36,961 bases of DNA from an uncultured Pelagibacteraceae bacterium (GTDB lineage: Bacteria > Pseudomonadota > Alphaproteobacteria > Pelagibacterales > Pelagibacteraceae): contig CACHDJ010000011.1 of NCBI GenBank assembly GCA_902578525.1, forward strand, positions 1 through 36,961, written 5' to 3'. The translations under genes and the position numbers were made by a program. The notes beneath the pieces were generated by a model. It made no database searches. It was not told where the DNA came from and worked only from the letters and a program-made list of their open reading frames with translations. Of this stretch, positions 1 to 10,573 are shown in pieces (the stretch's first letter is position 1; every line of letters begins with the position of its first letter).

Positions 1-1738
1 TATTCCTAATATAGTCAATATCTAATTGATTAAGAGCACTTACAATAAAATATAATGTATCCTCATCAAGTAATTCTAATTCATCTTGTCCAATAACCTC
101 TATTATTCTCAGCAATACAGAGCCCATTTCATTATTATTAATCATTACCTGAATGTCTGTTGGCATTTCTGCATCATTAATTTCATAAAGATCATCATAT
201 TTTTTAGAAATATTAATTCCATCAGATTTAATGGACTCAATTAAAATAATATCTTTTTTAGAAATCAAATATTTTTTATCTTTTTTAATTTTTTTTAAAA
301 AATTATTTAAATCTTTTTCAATCTTAGATTTAGAAAAATCTCCATTAAAATAATTAACTAACTTAGATTGATGTAAAATATCTTTATTAAACTTAATATT
401 CTTTGTTTTTTCATTACTATCATCCAAATAATTAAAATAAAATGTTGTAAAATTTGAAGGTACTTCTTCTGGATCAATTTCCTTCAAGAAATTTTTAAGC
501 TCATTATCAAATGCATTGGAATAATTATCTTTAATAAATAAATCCTTTAAAATTTTAATTAATTCTAGTCTTTTATTAACATCAGACTCTAAGAGTATTC
601 TTTGATAAACTAATGCACGAGCTTCAATATTTGATAATCCTTTATAAGATTTTGATGCATTTATAAGTTGATTTATATTGAATTGAAATCTTTTATATAA
701 AGAAAATAAATCTTCTTCCGAATAATTTTTATCATTTGTAGCTTTTTCAATTAATGAAATTTTATCTAATTCAGCAGTCTCTATTTCTTCAATATTATAA
801 AGTAAGTTTGAGGTAGCTAAATATTTCCATATTAGTTTGTCTGTATTTTTTTTCGGTTCAAAAAAAAATTCAGGATTGGTTCTGTGGGCAAGATGAAAAT
901 CTAAAATTGAGGCTTCTGAAATAGTTGGATCTGGTTCATTAGTAAAGCCAAAAAGATAATCTAATTTTTTTTCAAAATACTCATCTTTAAATCCAAGTTC
1001 TTTTTTAAGATCAAAAATTAATTGTGCCTCTTCAGCTTTATCATCATTAATTAAGCAATATAAATTAAATTTTGATAAATATTCATTATAAATTACTTCT
1101 GTATTTTTTGAAAATAGCTCACATGCTTTTTCAATATTTGACTCTGATAAATATTGATCAATTAAATATCGGCTAAGATCTGGATTTTGATTTAAAATTT
1201 TATTTTTAATTAAATATTTCTCTATTAAATCTCTATCTTTGTTCTTTATAAGCCAGTCAGATTTGATCTTTAAAAATTCATTCTCTGTAATATTAATTTC
1301 TGGATAATAAGAATTGGTCAACATTGCTATATTCATTAAGTTTGAGGCATCATTAGATAAATCAAATTTTGTGAGATTGGCAAAAAGGTATTTAAGCTGA
1401 TCACCATTTGAATTAGACCACATATCGATTTTAAGATCATAATCTTCTGGGTCATAAAGCCCAATTATTTTTATTTCCTGAGAATCTAATGATGAGTCTA
1501 CTTCAACAGTATCAATTTTTTTTTGGGACTGCATTTTATAAATACTAGACTCAGTTAATGACTCTCCAACTGACTCTTTTACATTTTGAGTATTATTTAA
1601 CTCTGTTTGATTATTTTCATTTTTATCAATATTCCAAATATCTATTGGTTTGTCTTCTGCCTTAGCATAAAAAATTAATAAAAATGTAAAAAATAGAATT
1701 GATAAATATTTTCTATTTAACAATCTTAAAATTTTCAT
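1..1738 (-). CDS. Exported helical (possibly TPR-like) protein, C-terminus beyond window
   Basis: An open minus-strand frame runs from the ATG at 1736-1738 to the left edge without a stop, giving 579 visible residues. The N-terminus is a classical signal peptide: basic residues K2, R5, R9 and K10, a hydrophobic core at about 11-24, and an A-K-A cleavage motif at 25-27 followed by Glu-Asp. A Ser/Thr/Asn/Gln-rich linker follows (about 30-75). The rest is helical with many Leu-Tyr-Asn-Lys repeats, suggesting a TPR-like or solenoid protein of the periplasm or envelope, but I do not recognise the family. Its start lies 26 nt inside the upstream small membrane-protein gene (1713-1892), so the two are probably translationally coupled. 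It diverges from aroK-aroB. The function is unknown; the coding call is firm and the TPR suggestion weak. Confidence 0.85.
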   Translation of the reverse strand, partial: MKILRLLNRKYLSILFFTFLLIFYAKAEDKPIDIWNIDKNENNQTELNNTQNVKESVGESLTESSIYKMQSQKKIDTVEVDSSLDSQEIKIIGLYDPEDYDLKIDMWSNSNGDQLKYLFANLTKFDLSNDASNLMNIAMLTNSYYPEINITENEFLKIKSDWLIKNKDRDLIEKYLIKNKILNQNPDLSRYLIDQYLSESNIEKACELFSKNTEVIYNEYLSKFNLYCLINDDKAEEAQLIFDLKKELGFKDEYFEKKLDYLFGFTNEPDPTISEASILDFHLAHRTNPEFFFEPKKNTDKLIWKYLATSNLLYNIEEIETAELDKISLIEKATNDKNYSEEDLFSLYKRFQFNINQLINASKSYKGLSNIEARALVYQRILLESDVNKRLELIKILKDLFIKDNYSNAFDNELKNFLKEIDPEEVPSNFTTFYFNYLDDSNEKTKNIKFNKDILHQSKLVNYFNGDFSKSKIEKDLNNFLKKIKKDKKYLISKKDIILIESIKSDGINISKKYDDLYEINDAEMPTDIQVMINNNEMGSVLLRIIEVIGQDELELLDEDTLYFIVSALNQLDIDYIRN

Positions 1739-1892
1739 TTGGAATGATTTTTTCTATTTGTTTTTTTGGTGCTGGGAAGTCTATTTTACTTAAAAAAAAA
1801 GTTGCTCCAAGGAGTATAGCTATAACTAAACCTAGTTTTATAATTAAACTTAATACTTTTTTACTGGAACTTGTATTTCTAGTTAATTGCAT
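1713..1892 (-). CDS. 59-residue single-pass membrane protein
   Basis: ATG at 1890-1892, TAG at 1713-1715. The protein has a short polar, basic N-terminus (about 1-12), one strongly hydrophobic segment at about 13-34 rich in Leu/Ile/Val/Gly, and a basic tail of about 25 residues beginning IDFPAPKK. This suggests one transmembrane helix, or an uncleaved signal anchor, with a short soluble tail. It overlaps the start of the exported-protein gene by 26 nt in another frame, as coupled genes in compact operons do. The start sits in the 57-bp divergent spacer facing aroK. A plus-strand open frame covers the same bases (1699-1896), but the minus frame fits the operon layout better. No family is recognised. 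A membrane partner for the exported protein is inference. Confidence 0.68.
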   Translation of the reverse strand: MQLTRNTSSSKKVLSLIIKLGLVIAILLGATFFLSKIDFPAPKKQIEKIIPNENFKIVK

Positions 1893-1949
1893 ATAACGTT
1901 AGTTAAAATCAAATTAAGACATATTTGTGTTTTTTCAATACAGAAACTT

Positions 1950-2462
1950 ATGAAATCAAAAGAAAATTTAGTTTTTTTAGGCATGATGGGTTCGGGTAAG
2001 TCTTCAATAGGATCAATTGTGTCAAAAAAACTTAATCTTAATTTTGTTGATATAGATGAGGAAATTGAAAAAAAATTAGGAATTAAGATTTCAAAAATAT
2101 TTGAAATTCATGGCGAAGAATACTTTAGAGAAATTGAAGAAGATATTACTCTCAAAATCTTAAAAAAAAATAACACAGTAATCTCTCTTGGTGGAGGTGC
2201 TTTTATGAATAATAAAATTAAAAAAGAGATATTGGAGAATAATATTTCTTTTTGGTTAAATTGGGATATTAAAACTTTAGTAGATAGAATTAAAGATAGT
2301 AAAAAAAGACCTATCGCTTTTAATACTTCTAAAAATGAATTAATAAAATTAATCAAAAAACGTTATATTGTTTATTCGAAAGCTATGTATAAAATTGATT
2401 GTGATAATCTTACAAAAAATGAAATTGTTAAAAGAGTAATGAACATATATGAAACCCATTAA
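1950..2462 (+). CDS. aroK: Shikimate kinase
   Basis: AroK phosphorylates shikimate to shikimate-3-phosphate with ATP in the cytoplasm, the fifth step of chorismate synthesis. The 170-residue protein has the P-loop GMMGSGKSS at 11-19, the conserved Asp pair of the DIDEEIE segment near 35, the HGEEYFREIE region that aligns with the shikimate-binding Arg, and the GGGAF Walker-B-like loop near 77-81. The length is normal for AroK. The frame is open upstream to 1887, but the start at 1950 puts the P-loop the usual distance from the N-terminus; the extra 21 residues do not look like AroK. The gene overlaps aroB by 14 nt, so the two are almost certainly cotranscribed and coupled. This pairing is common in proteobacteria. 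Confidence 0.95.
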   Translation: MKSKENLVFLGMMGSGKSSIGSIVSKKLNLNFVDIDEEIEKKLGIKISKIFEIHGEEYFREIEEDITLKILKKNNTVISLGGGAFMNNKIKKEILENNISFWLNWDIKTLVDRIKDSKKRPIAFNTSKNELIKLIKKRYIVYSKAMYKIDCDNLTKNEIVKRVMNIYETH

Positions 2463-3555
2463 ACTTAAAGTTAAAACTTTATCAGATAATTATTCTATTA
2501 TAATAGGTTCAAACTTAGTTAAAGATTTGCCTAAATATTTTAATGAAAATTCAATCAATTATGAAAAATGTCTTTTGGTTATTGATAAAAGAATTCCAAA
2601 AAAAATGATCTTTAAAATTAGTAAATCATTAAATAAAAGAAAAGTTTATAAATTTCTATTTAATGCAAATGAAAAAAATAAAAATCAAAAAAGTGTAAAT
2701 AATATTTTAAAATTTTTACTTAATAAAAACTTTTCTAGACAAGACTGTTTGATAACTGTTGGAGGTGGAATTACAGGTGATGTTGGAGGCTTTGCAGCAA
2801 GTTTATTCAAAAGAGGAATGCAATTTATTAACATACCTACAACTTTATTATCACAGGTAGACTCTTCAATAGGTGGCAAGACAGGGATCAATACTAAGGA
2901 AGGGAAAAATCTTATTGGAAGTTTTTATCAGCCAAAAGTTGTAATTAGTGATACAGATTTTTTAAAATCATTACCTAGAAGAGAAATTATTTGTGGATAT
3001 GGTGAAATTTTTAAACATTCACTTATATTAAATAAAACTTTTTATAAGTACTTAAATAAGAATGCTAAAAGTATTTTAAATTTAAAATCACCTTTTATGG
3101 AAAGAGCAATTTTTGAAAGCTGTAAAATTAAAAAATTAATTGTTGAAAAGGATGAAAAAGAAAAAGGAATTAGAAAAATACTAAATCTTGGTCATACTTT
3201 TGCACACGCTTATGAAGCGGCACTAGGATATTCAAGAAAATTAAATCATGGAGAAGCTGTAATTCTTGGAATAAATACATCGCTGAAATTTAGTTTAGAT
3301 AAAAAAGTTATGAAATTTAAAGAATATAAATTAATTACAGATCACATTATAAAAATGAGACTTCCTTTTGATATTAAAAATTATTTTTCTTTGAAAAAAT
3401 TAAATGTAATCTTATCTTTTATGATTAAAGACAAAAAAAATACTTCAAATAAAATTAACTTAATTATATTGAAAAAAATTGGTACTGCTATTATTGATAA
3501 TCAATATGATATTTTAAAAGTTCGAAAATTTTTAAAAAAAGAATTAGCTAATTAG
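2449..3555 (+). CDS. aroB: 3-dehydroquinate synthase
   Basis: AroB converts 3-deoxy-D-arabino-heptulosonate 7-phosphate to 3-dehydroquinate, using NAD+ and a divalent metal, as the second step of the shikimate pathway. The 368-residue length is typical. NAD-binding motif GGGITGDVGGFAAS is at 105-118 and the substrate loop TTLLSQVDSSIGGKTG at 131-146. The metal ligands are visible as E186 (GYGEIFKH), H249 (LGHTFAHA) and H267 (LNHGEA). The start overlaps the end of aroK by 14 nt. Its 3' end overlaps the convergent bolA-like gene by 12 nt, leaving no room for an intrinsic terminator. Nothing unusual is seen in the protein apart from a Lys/Asn-rich composition in keeping with the genome. Confidence 0.97.
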   Translation: MKPIKLKVKTLSDNYSIIIGSNLVKDLPKYFNENSINYEKCLLVIDKRIPKKMIFKISKSLNKRKVYKFLFNANEKNKNQKSVNNILKFLLNKNFSRQDCLITVGGGITGDVGGFAASLFKRGMQFINIPTTLLSQVDSSIGGKTGINTKEGKNLIGSFYQPKVVISDTDFLKSLPRREIICGYGEIFKHSLILNKTFYKYLNKNAKSILNLKSPFMERAIFESCKIKKLIVEKDEKEKGIRKILNLGHTFAHAYEAALGYSRKLNHGEAVILGINTSLKFSLDKKVMKFKEYKLITDHIIKMRLPFDIKNYFSLKKLNVILSFMIKDKKNTSNKINLIILKKIGTAIIDNQYDILKVRKFLKKELAN

Positions 3556-3804
3556 AATTTGTAAAGAATGAATATGTTCTTTAAGTTCTACATCAAGAAT
3601 TTTATATATTTTTTTATTACTTTCTACTCTATTTAATTTACTAAGTTCAGCTGAATTAATTGAGAGTTTTAAATGATATTTCCCCTCTTTATTACCTGGA
3701 TGATTTTTATGAAGAAAAGTTTTATCCTCAATATTAATTTTTTCAATTAAAATTTGATCTTGTAATTTTTTTTTTACGATTGCAATTAATTTATTTATAT
3801 TCAT
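3544..3804 (-). CDS. BolA-family protein
   Basis: An 86-residue protein with the BolA fold signature: a variable loop with His residues (FLHKNHPGN, 30-38), the KYHLKLSIN beta strand at about 42-50, and the invariant C-terminal His in the HSLQI motif (H79). BolA proteins commonly pair with monothiol glutaredoxins to bind or deliver [2Fe-2S] clusters; H79 and a loop residue are the family's cluster ligands. No glutaredoxin gene is in the window. It converges on aroB with a 12-nt overlap. It diverges from the J-domain gene with only 19 bp between the two start codons, so promoter elements must lie partly inside coding sequence. From memory, BolA next to the J-protein/cobS/cobT group recurs in alphaproteobacteria, which would suggest a functional link. 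The subfamily is uncertain. Confidence 0.85.
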   Translation of the reverse strand: MNINKLIAIVKKKLQDQILIEKINIEDKTFLHKNHPGNKEGKYHLKLSINSAELSKLNRVESNKKIYKILDVELKEHIHSLQILIS

Positions 3805-3823
3805 AAATATTACATACTATATC

Positions 3824-4369
3824 ATGAAAAATATCTGTGACTGGAATAATTGTAAAAAAATTGGAGAATATAAGGCACCTGTTGAGAAAGATAATAGCAA
3901 AAAATATAGAATGCTTTGTTTGGAACATGTAAAAGAATTTAATAAAAATTGGAATTATTTTGCTGGTATGAATGATAGTCAAGTTATGAATTTTTTAAAA
4001 TCTGATATGATTTGGCACAAACCTACCCAAAGTTTTAGTTCCTCAGATAATTTTTTTAAAGTTCTTTGGAACAATACTTTAAGAGATGAATTAGATAAGG
4101 ATAAAATTAATGGAGATTATGATCATATGCGTCAATTTAAGTTTAATCATAAAGATATTAAAGCCTTCGGTATATTGGGGATTTCTATAGGTTTAAAATG
4201 GGAGAAAATACAAGACAAGTTCAAATTGCTTGTCAAAAAATTTCACCCAGATATAAATGCTGGTAATAAAAAATACGAAGAAAAATTAAAACTAATCACG
4301 TTAGCTTATACACAACTAAAAAAGACATATAGAGAAAAAATTGACACCAAATCTAAACATACAACCTGA
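3824..4369 (+). CDS. J-domain protein with N-terminal Cys/His zinc-finger-like domain
   Basis: A 181-residue protein with a C-terminal J domain, the module that stimulates DnaK/Hsp70 ATPase. The diagnostic HPD tripeptide is H141-P142-D143 in KKFHPDIN, preceded by the amphipathic helix that normally contacts DnaK (about 123-138). The N-terminus is not DnaJ-like: C5-x4-C10 and C32-x2-H35 form a potential metal site, followed by a conserved-looking [13 protein letters not shown] segment. There is no Gly/Phe linker, no CxxCxGxG zinc domain and no client-binding domain, so this is a specialised J-protein (type III) rather than DnaJ itself. The 3' end overlaps cobS by 29 nt, and cobS and cobT follow in the same transcript. 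I infer that it recruits Hsp70 to, or assembles, the CobS/CobT complex. The metal site is inferred only from residue spacing. Confidence 0.87.
   Translation: MKNICDWNNCKKIGEYKAPVEKDNSKKYRMLCLEHVKEFNKNWNYFAGMNDSQVMNFLKSDMIWHKPTQSFSSSDNFFKVLWNNTLRDELDKDKINGDYDHMRQFKFNHKDIKAFGILGISIGLKWEKIQDKFKLLVKKFHPDINAGNKKYEEKLKLITLAYTQLKKTYREKIDTKSKHTT
4331..4343 (+). promoter_or_regulatory. Weak ribosome site and TTG start of cobS inside the upstream gene
   Basis: AGAG at 4331-4334 lies six bases before a TTG at 4341-4343. The cobS frame has a stop at 4317-4319 and no ATG or GTG until codon 25 (4413). The 24 residues before that ATG resemble the normal CobS N-terminus ([16 protein letters not shown]), so TTG is the most probable start. 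Translation would then begin 29 nt inside the J-protein gene and be coupled to it. Confidence 0.5.
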
Positions 4370-5315
4370 TATTAAAGTTTCATTAAAACAAAGTTTTGGA
4401 ATTGATTCTGAAATGGAAGTAGATGCTTTTTCAAAAAAGAGCGAATATGTTCCAGAATTAGATAAAAGCTACAAGTTTGATAGAGATACTACATTAGCGA
4501 TCATATCTGGGTTTGCTTATAACAAAAGAGTTTTAGTTCAAGGATACCACGGAACTGGAAAATCTACTCATATAGAACAAATTGCGGCAAGATTAAACTG
4601 GCCTTGTATTCGTGTTAACTTAGACAGTCATGTAAGTAGAATAGATTTAATTGGTAAAGACGCAATTGTTCTTAAAGATGGAAAACAGATAACTCAATTT
4701 AATGAAGGAATTTTACCTTGGTCTATTCAAAATCCTGTAGCTCTTGTTTTTGACGAGTATGATGCTGGAAGGCCAGATGTAATGTTTGTTATTCAAAGGG
4801 TTTTAGAATCTGAAGGCAGCTTTACGTTACTAGATAAAAACAAAATTATTAAACAAAATAAATTTTTTAGATTATTTGCTACATCTAATACTATAGGTCT
4901 TGGCGATACAACTGGTCTTTATCACGGGACACAGCAAATAAATCAAGGGCAGATGGATAGATGGAATATTGTAACAACTCTAAATTATCTTAGTCTTGAA
5001 AAAGAACTAGATATAATTTTAGCTAAAAATAAAAATTTCAATAATGCCAAAGGTAAAGATAAAGTAGTAAATATGATTAAAGTAGCTTCTTTGACAAGAA
5101 AAGGTTTTATTGCAGGAGATATTTCAACTGTAATGAGTCCAAGAACAGTTATGCATTGGGCAGAAAATTCAGAGATTTTTAAAGATATTGGTTATGCTTT
5201 TAGGGTAACTTTTCTTAATAAATGTGATGATATAGAAAAAAATACTATCGCAGAATATTACCAAAGATGTTTTGGAGAAGAATTACCAGAATCACTGGTA
5301 AATATTCAAATCTAA
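4341..5315 (+). CDS. cobS: CobS-like AAA+ ATPase (cobaltochelatase small-subunit family)
   Basis: CobS is a MoxR-type AAA+ ATPase. In aerobic cobalamin synthesis it forms a ring with CobT and drives cobalt insertion by CobN into hydrogenobyrinic acid a,c-diamide. The 324-residue protein matches the family throughout: Walker [10 protein letters not shown] (68-76), the [15 protein letters not shown] segment (93-107), Walker B ALVFDEYD (134-141), sensor-1 ATSN (180-183), [14 protein letters not shown] (186-199) and [12 protein letters not shown] near 265. The TTG start gives the usual N-terminal length. It sits between the J-protein gene (29-nt overlap) and cobT (no spacer). No cobN or other cobalamin gene is in the window, and SAR11 bacteria are generally regarded as unable to make B12 de novo. 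The family is firm, but the chelatase role here is doubtful; remodelling another metal enzyme is an alternative. Confidence 0.92.
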   Translation: MTPNLNIQPDIKVSLKQSFGIDSEMEVDAFSKKSEYVPELDKSYKFDRDTTLAIISGFAYNKRVLVQGYHGTGKSTHIEQIAARLNWPCIRVNLDSHVSRIDLIGKDAIVLKDGKQITQFNEGILPWSIQNPVALVFDEYDAGRPDVMFVIQRVLESEGSFTLLDKNKIIKQNKFFRLFATSNTIGLGDTTGLYHGTQQINQGQMDRWNIVTTLNYLSLEKELDIILAKNKNFNNAKGKDKVVNMIKVASLTRKGFIAGDISTVMSPRTVMHWAENSEIFKDIGYAFRVTFLNKCDDIEKNTIAEYYQRCFGEELPESLVNIQI

Positions 5316-7115
5316 ATGAGTAACAAAGAAACTAATTTAAAAGAGAAATTCAGAGTTGCTTTAACATCAACAGCAAAAGTTATTGCAGATGATTTTTCTA
5401 TTAATGATAAATTTGCTGAAAACAAAAAATTAAAAGAGTCAAATCCTTTTGAAATTGATAATTTATCAAATCCAAGTGACTTCATTAGGTTGCGAGCTGA
5501 GTCAGACTCAGAGGCTTTAAAAAGAAGGTTTTCTAATGAAACTATATATAAAAAAAATTTACCTTCTAATCCCTCATCAAGATCTCTTTATAATATTGCT
5601 GAAAAAATTAGATACGAGCAGTTAGGAGGAAAAATGCTTAAAGGGATAGAAAAAAATTTTAGTGAAAATTATGTACAAATAATTGATAGAAAAAGAAAAG
5701 ATCAATTAAAAACAAAAGAGGATGTGTCAGTTGTAGAAGCTTTTGAGCTTTATATGCTTAAAAATTTTCATCATATAAAATTAAACCCTCTAGCTTCAAA
5801 AATGTTAAATTTCTGGGAAAAAGACTTTAAAAAATCGATAGATAAACACAAAAAATTTTTACAGGAAAATTTAGAAAATCAAGACAATTACAATTTAAAA
5901 TTTTCTGAAATTTTAGCTGAAATGGATATATTTCAAAGTGAAGAAGCTGATGAAAAAAAAGAGGAAAACCCAGATCAAGGTCAAGATAATCCCTCAAATG
6001 ATGAACAAGATAGAGAAACTGAGGATGATAAAAATCAAGATAATGAACAAGAAACTCATGCAACCTTAGATGCAGATTATAGTGTTGACGAATTCAATTT
6101 AGATGAGCAACTTTTAGATAGTGAGGCTGAAGATCAAAATTCAGAACAAATAATTCAAAAAAATATTGAAAATATTAATCTTGATTACAAAATTTTTACT
6201 ACTCAATATGATGAAGTCACAAAAGCTGAAAATTTAGAAAATCAAGAGGAAGTAACAAAACTAAGAAAAAACTTAGACCAACAATTAATAGGCTTTCAGG
6301 ATGTAATAACTAAACTTGCAAATAAACTTCAAAGACAATTACTTGCTAAACAAAACAGGTCTTGGGAATTTGATTTAGAAGAGGGATTGCTTGATAGCTC
6401 TAAACTACCTAGAATTATAATGGATCCTTATAATTCTCTGTCTTTTAAAAAAGAAAAAGATTTAGAATTTAAAGATACTGTAGTGACTTTATTGATAGAT
6501 AACTCTGGTTCAATGAGAGGTAGACCAATTACTATTGCAGCAATTTGTGCAGATATATTGTCTAGAACTTTAGAAAGATGTTCAGTTAAAGTTGAAATTT
6601 TAGGTTTTACAACAAAAAACTGGAAAGGTGGTAACAGTAGAGAATTATGGAATAAAAATTCAAAACCCAAAACGCCTGGAAGATTAAATGATTTAAGACA
6701 TATAATTTATAAAAGTGCGGACACTCACTGGCGCCAAGCAAAAAAAAATTTAGGTCTTATGCTTAAAGAGGGTTTACTTAAAGAAAATATAGATGGAGAA
6801 GCAATCTCATGGGCTTATAATAGAATTAAGAAAAGGAAAGAAGAAAGAAAAATATTAATGGTTATTTCAGATGGAGCTCCAGTAGACGACTCTACCCTTT
6901 CGGTTAATTCTGGTGACTTTTTAGAAAAACATCTTAAAAAAATAGTTAAATTTATAGAAAATAAAACTGAAATAGAAGTTTTAGCAATTGGCATTGGCCA
7001 TGATGTTAGTAGATATTATGATAAGGCAATAAAAATTACAGATGTAAACGAGTTAGGTGATGTAATGATATCTCAATTAAGTTCCTTATTTGAAACAAAA
7101 AAAAAAATGCACTAA
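5316..7115 (+). CDS. cobT: CobT-like VWA-domain protein (cobaltochelatase family)
   Basis: CobT is the VWA-domain partner of the CobS AAA+ ring. The 599-residue protein has an N-terminal helical region (about 1-205), a highly acidic Glu/Asp/Gln/Asn-rich linker (about 208-250), and a C-terminal VWA domain. The metal-ion-dependent adhesion site motif DNSGS is at 395-399, and a later Asp lies in the [10 protein letters not shown] segment near 517-526. This order matches authentic CobT. The ATG directly follows the cobS TAA with no spacer, so the two should be made in fixed ratio. The end overlaps the convergent regB-like gene by 4 nt, with CTAA holding both stops. MoxR-VWA pairs often act as metal-cofactor insertion machines. 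Without CobN its target in this organism is unknown. Confidence 0.92.
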   Translation: MSNKETNLKEKFRVALTSTAKVIADDFSINDKFAENKKLKESNPFEIDNLSNPSDFIRLRAESDSEALKRRFSNETIYKKNLPSNPSSRSLYNIAEKIRYEQLGGKMLKGIEKNFSENYVQIIDRKRKDQLKTKEDVSVVEAFELYMLKNFHHIKLNPLASKMLNFWEKDFKKSIDKHKKFLQENLENQDNYNLKFSEILAEMDIFQSEEADEKKEENPDQGQDNPSNDEQDRETEDDKNQDNEQETHATLDADYSVDEFNLDEQLLDSEAEDQNSEQIIQKNIENINLDYKIFTTQYDEVTKAENLENQEEVTKLRKNLDQQLIGFQDVITKLANKLQRQLLAKQNRSWEFDLEEGLLDSSKLPRIIMDPYNSLSFKKEKDLEFKDTVVTLLIDNSGSMRGRPITIAAICADILSRTLERCSVKVEILGFTTKNWKGGNSRELWNKNSKPKTPGRLNDLRHIIYKSADTHWRQAKKNLGLMLKEGLLKENIDGEAISWAYNRIKKRKEERKILMVISDGAPVDDSTLSVNSGDFLEKHLKKIVKFIENKTEIEVLAIGIGHDVSRYYDKAIKITDVNELGDVMISQLSSLFETKKKMH

Positions 7116-8392
7116 ATATTAAATAAATCTTTGTTATTCCATTTAATTATAATTTCAGCTCCACTTCTCGTTTTAGAATTTCTACAGTTAATAGATGCAA
7201 AATTTTTTTCTAAGAGTGTTTTTCCAATAAATAATCCAAGTCCTAGACCCGTTTTTGATTGTTCATTTACATAATCTGATTTTAAATAAGGTTCTCCAAT
7301 TTTTGACAAAATATCTCTAGAAAAACCCTCACCATCATCCTCAATTATAATTTCTGTTATTAAACTATCGCTCTTTAAGTTTATATAAACTGTTTTTTTT
7401 GAAAATTTATTAGCATTGCCAATAAAATTTCTTAAGCCATAAACAATTTCAATGGACTTTGATATTTTCTTTTTATTAGAGTACTGTTCATAATTTAAAA
7501 CAAAATTTTTTTTACTTGTTTCCTTAAAGGAAGTAATAATTTCTGTTAAATAATCTTTAATAGTAAGATCTTTATCTATAAAATCATCCTCTACCGAAGG
7601 GTTAAGACTTAAGCGTTTTAAGATTTGATTACATCTTTCTACTTGGCTGGATAGTAATTCTATATCCTTTTGAATTTCTTTTTTTCCTTTAAATTGCTTT
7701 AATAAGTCTTGAGTAATTATTTTAATTGTAGATAAAGGTGTACCCAAAGAATGAGCAGCAGCAGCAGCCTGGCCACCGAGAGATAGGAGTTCGTGCTCTG
7801 TTGACATAACTTGCTCCATTTTCGCTAAAGCCTCTTTTCTCAGTCGGGATTGTGTTCCAAACGATATTGCAAAATAATTAAGGAAAATTAAAGCAATTAT
7901 TAAGGCAACAGGGATTGAATAATAATAATATGGACTAACATGAAAATGATCACCAATTGGAGAGGGTAAATTTTTAGAATAGAATGTAAGAATAATAATT
8001 ACAGTTATGGTAATTGAGACTAATAAAAGATTGGTTCTAAAACTTAAGTTTGACGATGAAAAAACACTCGGTATCAATAAAAAAACAGCAAAAGGATTTA
8101 CAACACCTCCAGTTAAATAAAGTAAAGCACCTAATTGTAATATATCTATCAATAAAAATATGAACGCTGACCTATCCGATAATTGTGTCTTACCATAAAT
8201 AAAAATTAAATATAAATTGCTTAAAACACCAAAAAAAATAATTACATTTGATGTAATAAAATCAAAATTAAAGTTTAAAAAAAGGTATACAAAATTTACT
8301 GATATTAATTGTCCAATTATTCCTATCCATCTTAAACTTATATAAGTAGATTTTTTAAAGAAATGATATTCTGAAGTTTTAAAAAACTTCAT
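7112..8392 (-). CDS. regB: RegB/PrrB-like redox-sensing histidine kinase
   Basis: A 426-residue inner-membrane sensor kinase. About six hydrophobic segments fill residues 20-178 and include the RegB quinone-site motif GGVVNPF (95-101). The phosphoacceptor is H214 in [10 protein letters not shown], followed by the redox-active Cys position of RegB, C254 in QVERCNQIL. The ATPase domain has N-box residues N322 and N326, G1 EDDGEGF (351-357) and G2 TGLGLGL (381-387). RegB/PrrB normally responds to quinone and oxygen state by phosphorylating RegA/PrrA; no response regulator is in the window. One departure stands out: the residue after the phosphoacceptor is Ser, where RegB and most HisKA kinases have Glu or Asp. 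The gene starts 2 nt after the gyrB stop, so it is probably cotranscribed with it. It converges on cobT. Confidence 0.9.
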   Translation of the reverse strand: MKFFKTSEYHFFKKSTYISLRWIGIIGQLISVNFVYLFLNFNFDFITSNVIIFFGVLSNLYLIFIYGKTQLSDRSAFIFLLIDILQLGALLYLTGGVVNPFAVFLLIPSVFSSSNLSFRTNLLLVSITITVIIILTFYSKNLPSPIGDHFHVSPYYYYSIPVALIIALIFLNYFAISFGTQSRLRKEALAKMEQVMSTEHELLSLGGQAAAAAHSLGTPLSTIKIITQDLLKQFKGKKEIQKDIELLSSQVERCNQILKRLSLNPSVEDDFIDKDLTIKDYLTEIITSFKETSKKNFVLNYEQYSNKKKISKSIEIVYGLRNFIGNANKFSKKTVYINLKSDSLITEIIIEDDGEGFSRDILSKIGEPYLKSDYVNEQSKTGLGLGLFIGKTLLEKNFASINCRNSKTRSGAEIIIKWNNKDLFNI

Positions 8393-8394
8393 AA

Positions 8395-10461
<2,067 letters not shown>

Positions 10462-10543
10462 TTATGGAAAGATTAATCATAACATTTTTTTATAAAATTG
10501 CTTAATTTTAAATAAATAAATGTAATCTATTAGTTCAAATAAG

Positions 10544-10569
10544 CCTTAAAAAATAACAATAATTTAAGG
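10544..10569 (-). terminator. Weak inverted repeat after the methyltransferase gene
   Basis: CCTTAAA (10544-10550) and TTTAAGG (10563-10569) form a 7-bp stem with a 12-nt loop, 5 nt beyond the methyltransferase stop codon in the 121-bp spacer before gyrB. With only two G-C pairs and no clear U-run after it, this is a weak terminator candidate at best. The rest of the spacer (10453-10543) should hold the gyrB promoter: a TATGAT-like hexamer reads leftward at about 10483-10488, but no convincing -35 box goes with it. Confidence 0.25.
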
Positions 10570-10573
10570 TCAA

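Noticed and set aside
1699-1896. Plus-strand open frame of 65 codons with hydrophobic residues
   Set aside because: It lies antisense to the 59-residue minus-strand gene and to the start of the exported-protein gene. The minus-strand frame has the better operon fit and a cleaner membrane-protein layout.
3791-3982. Minus-strand open frame across the bolA/J-protein spacer
   Set aside because: It overlaps the start of bolA and the zinc-finger-like coding region; both of those are supported by family motifs.
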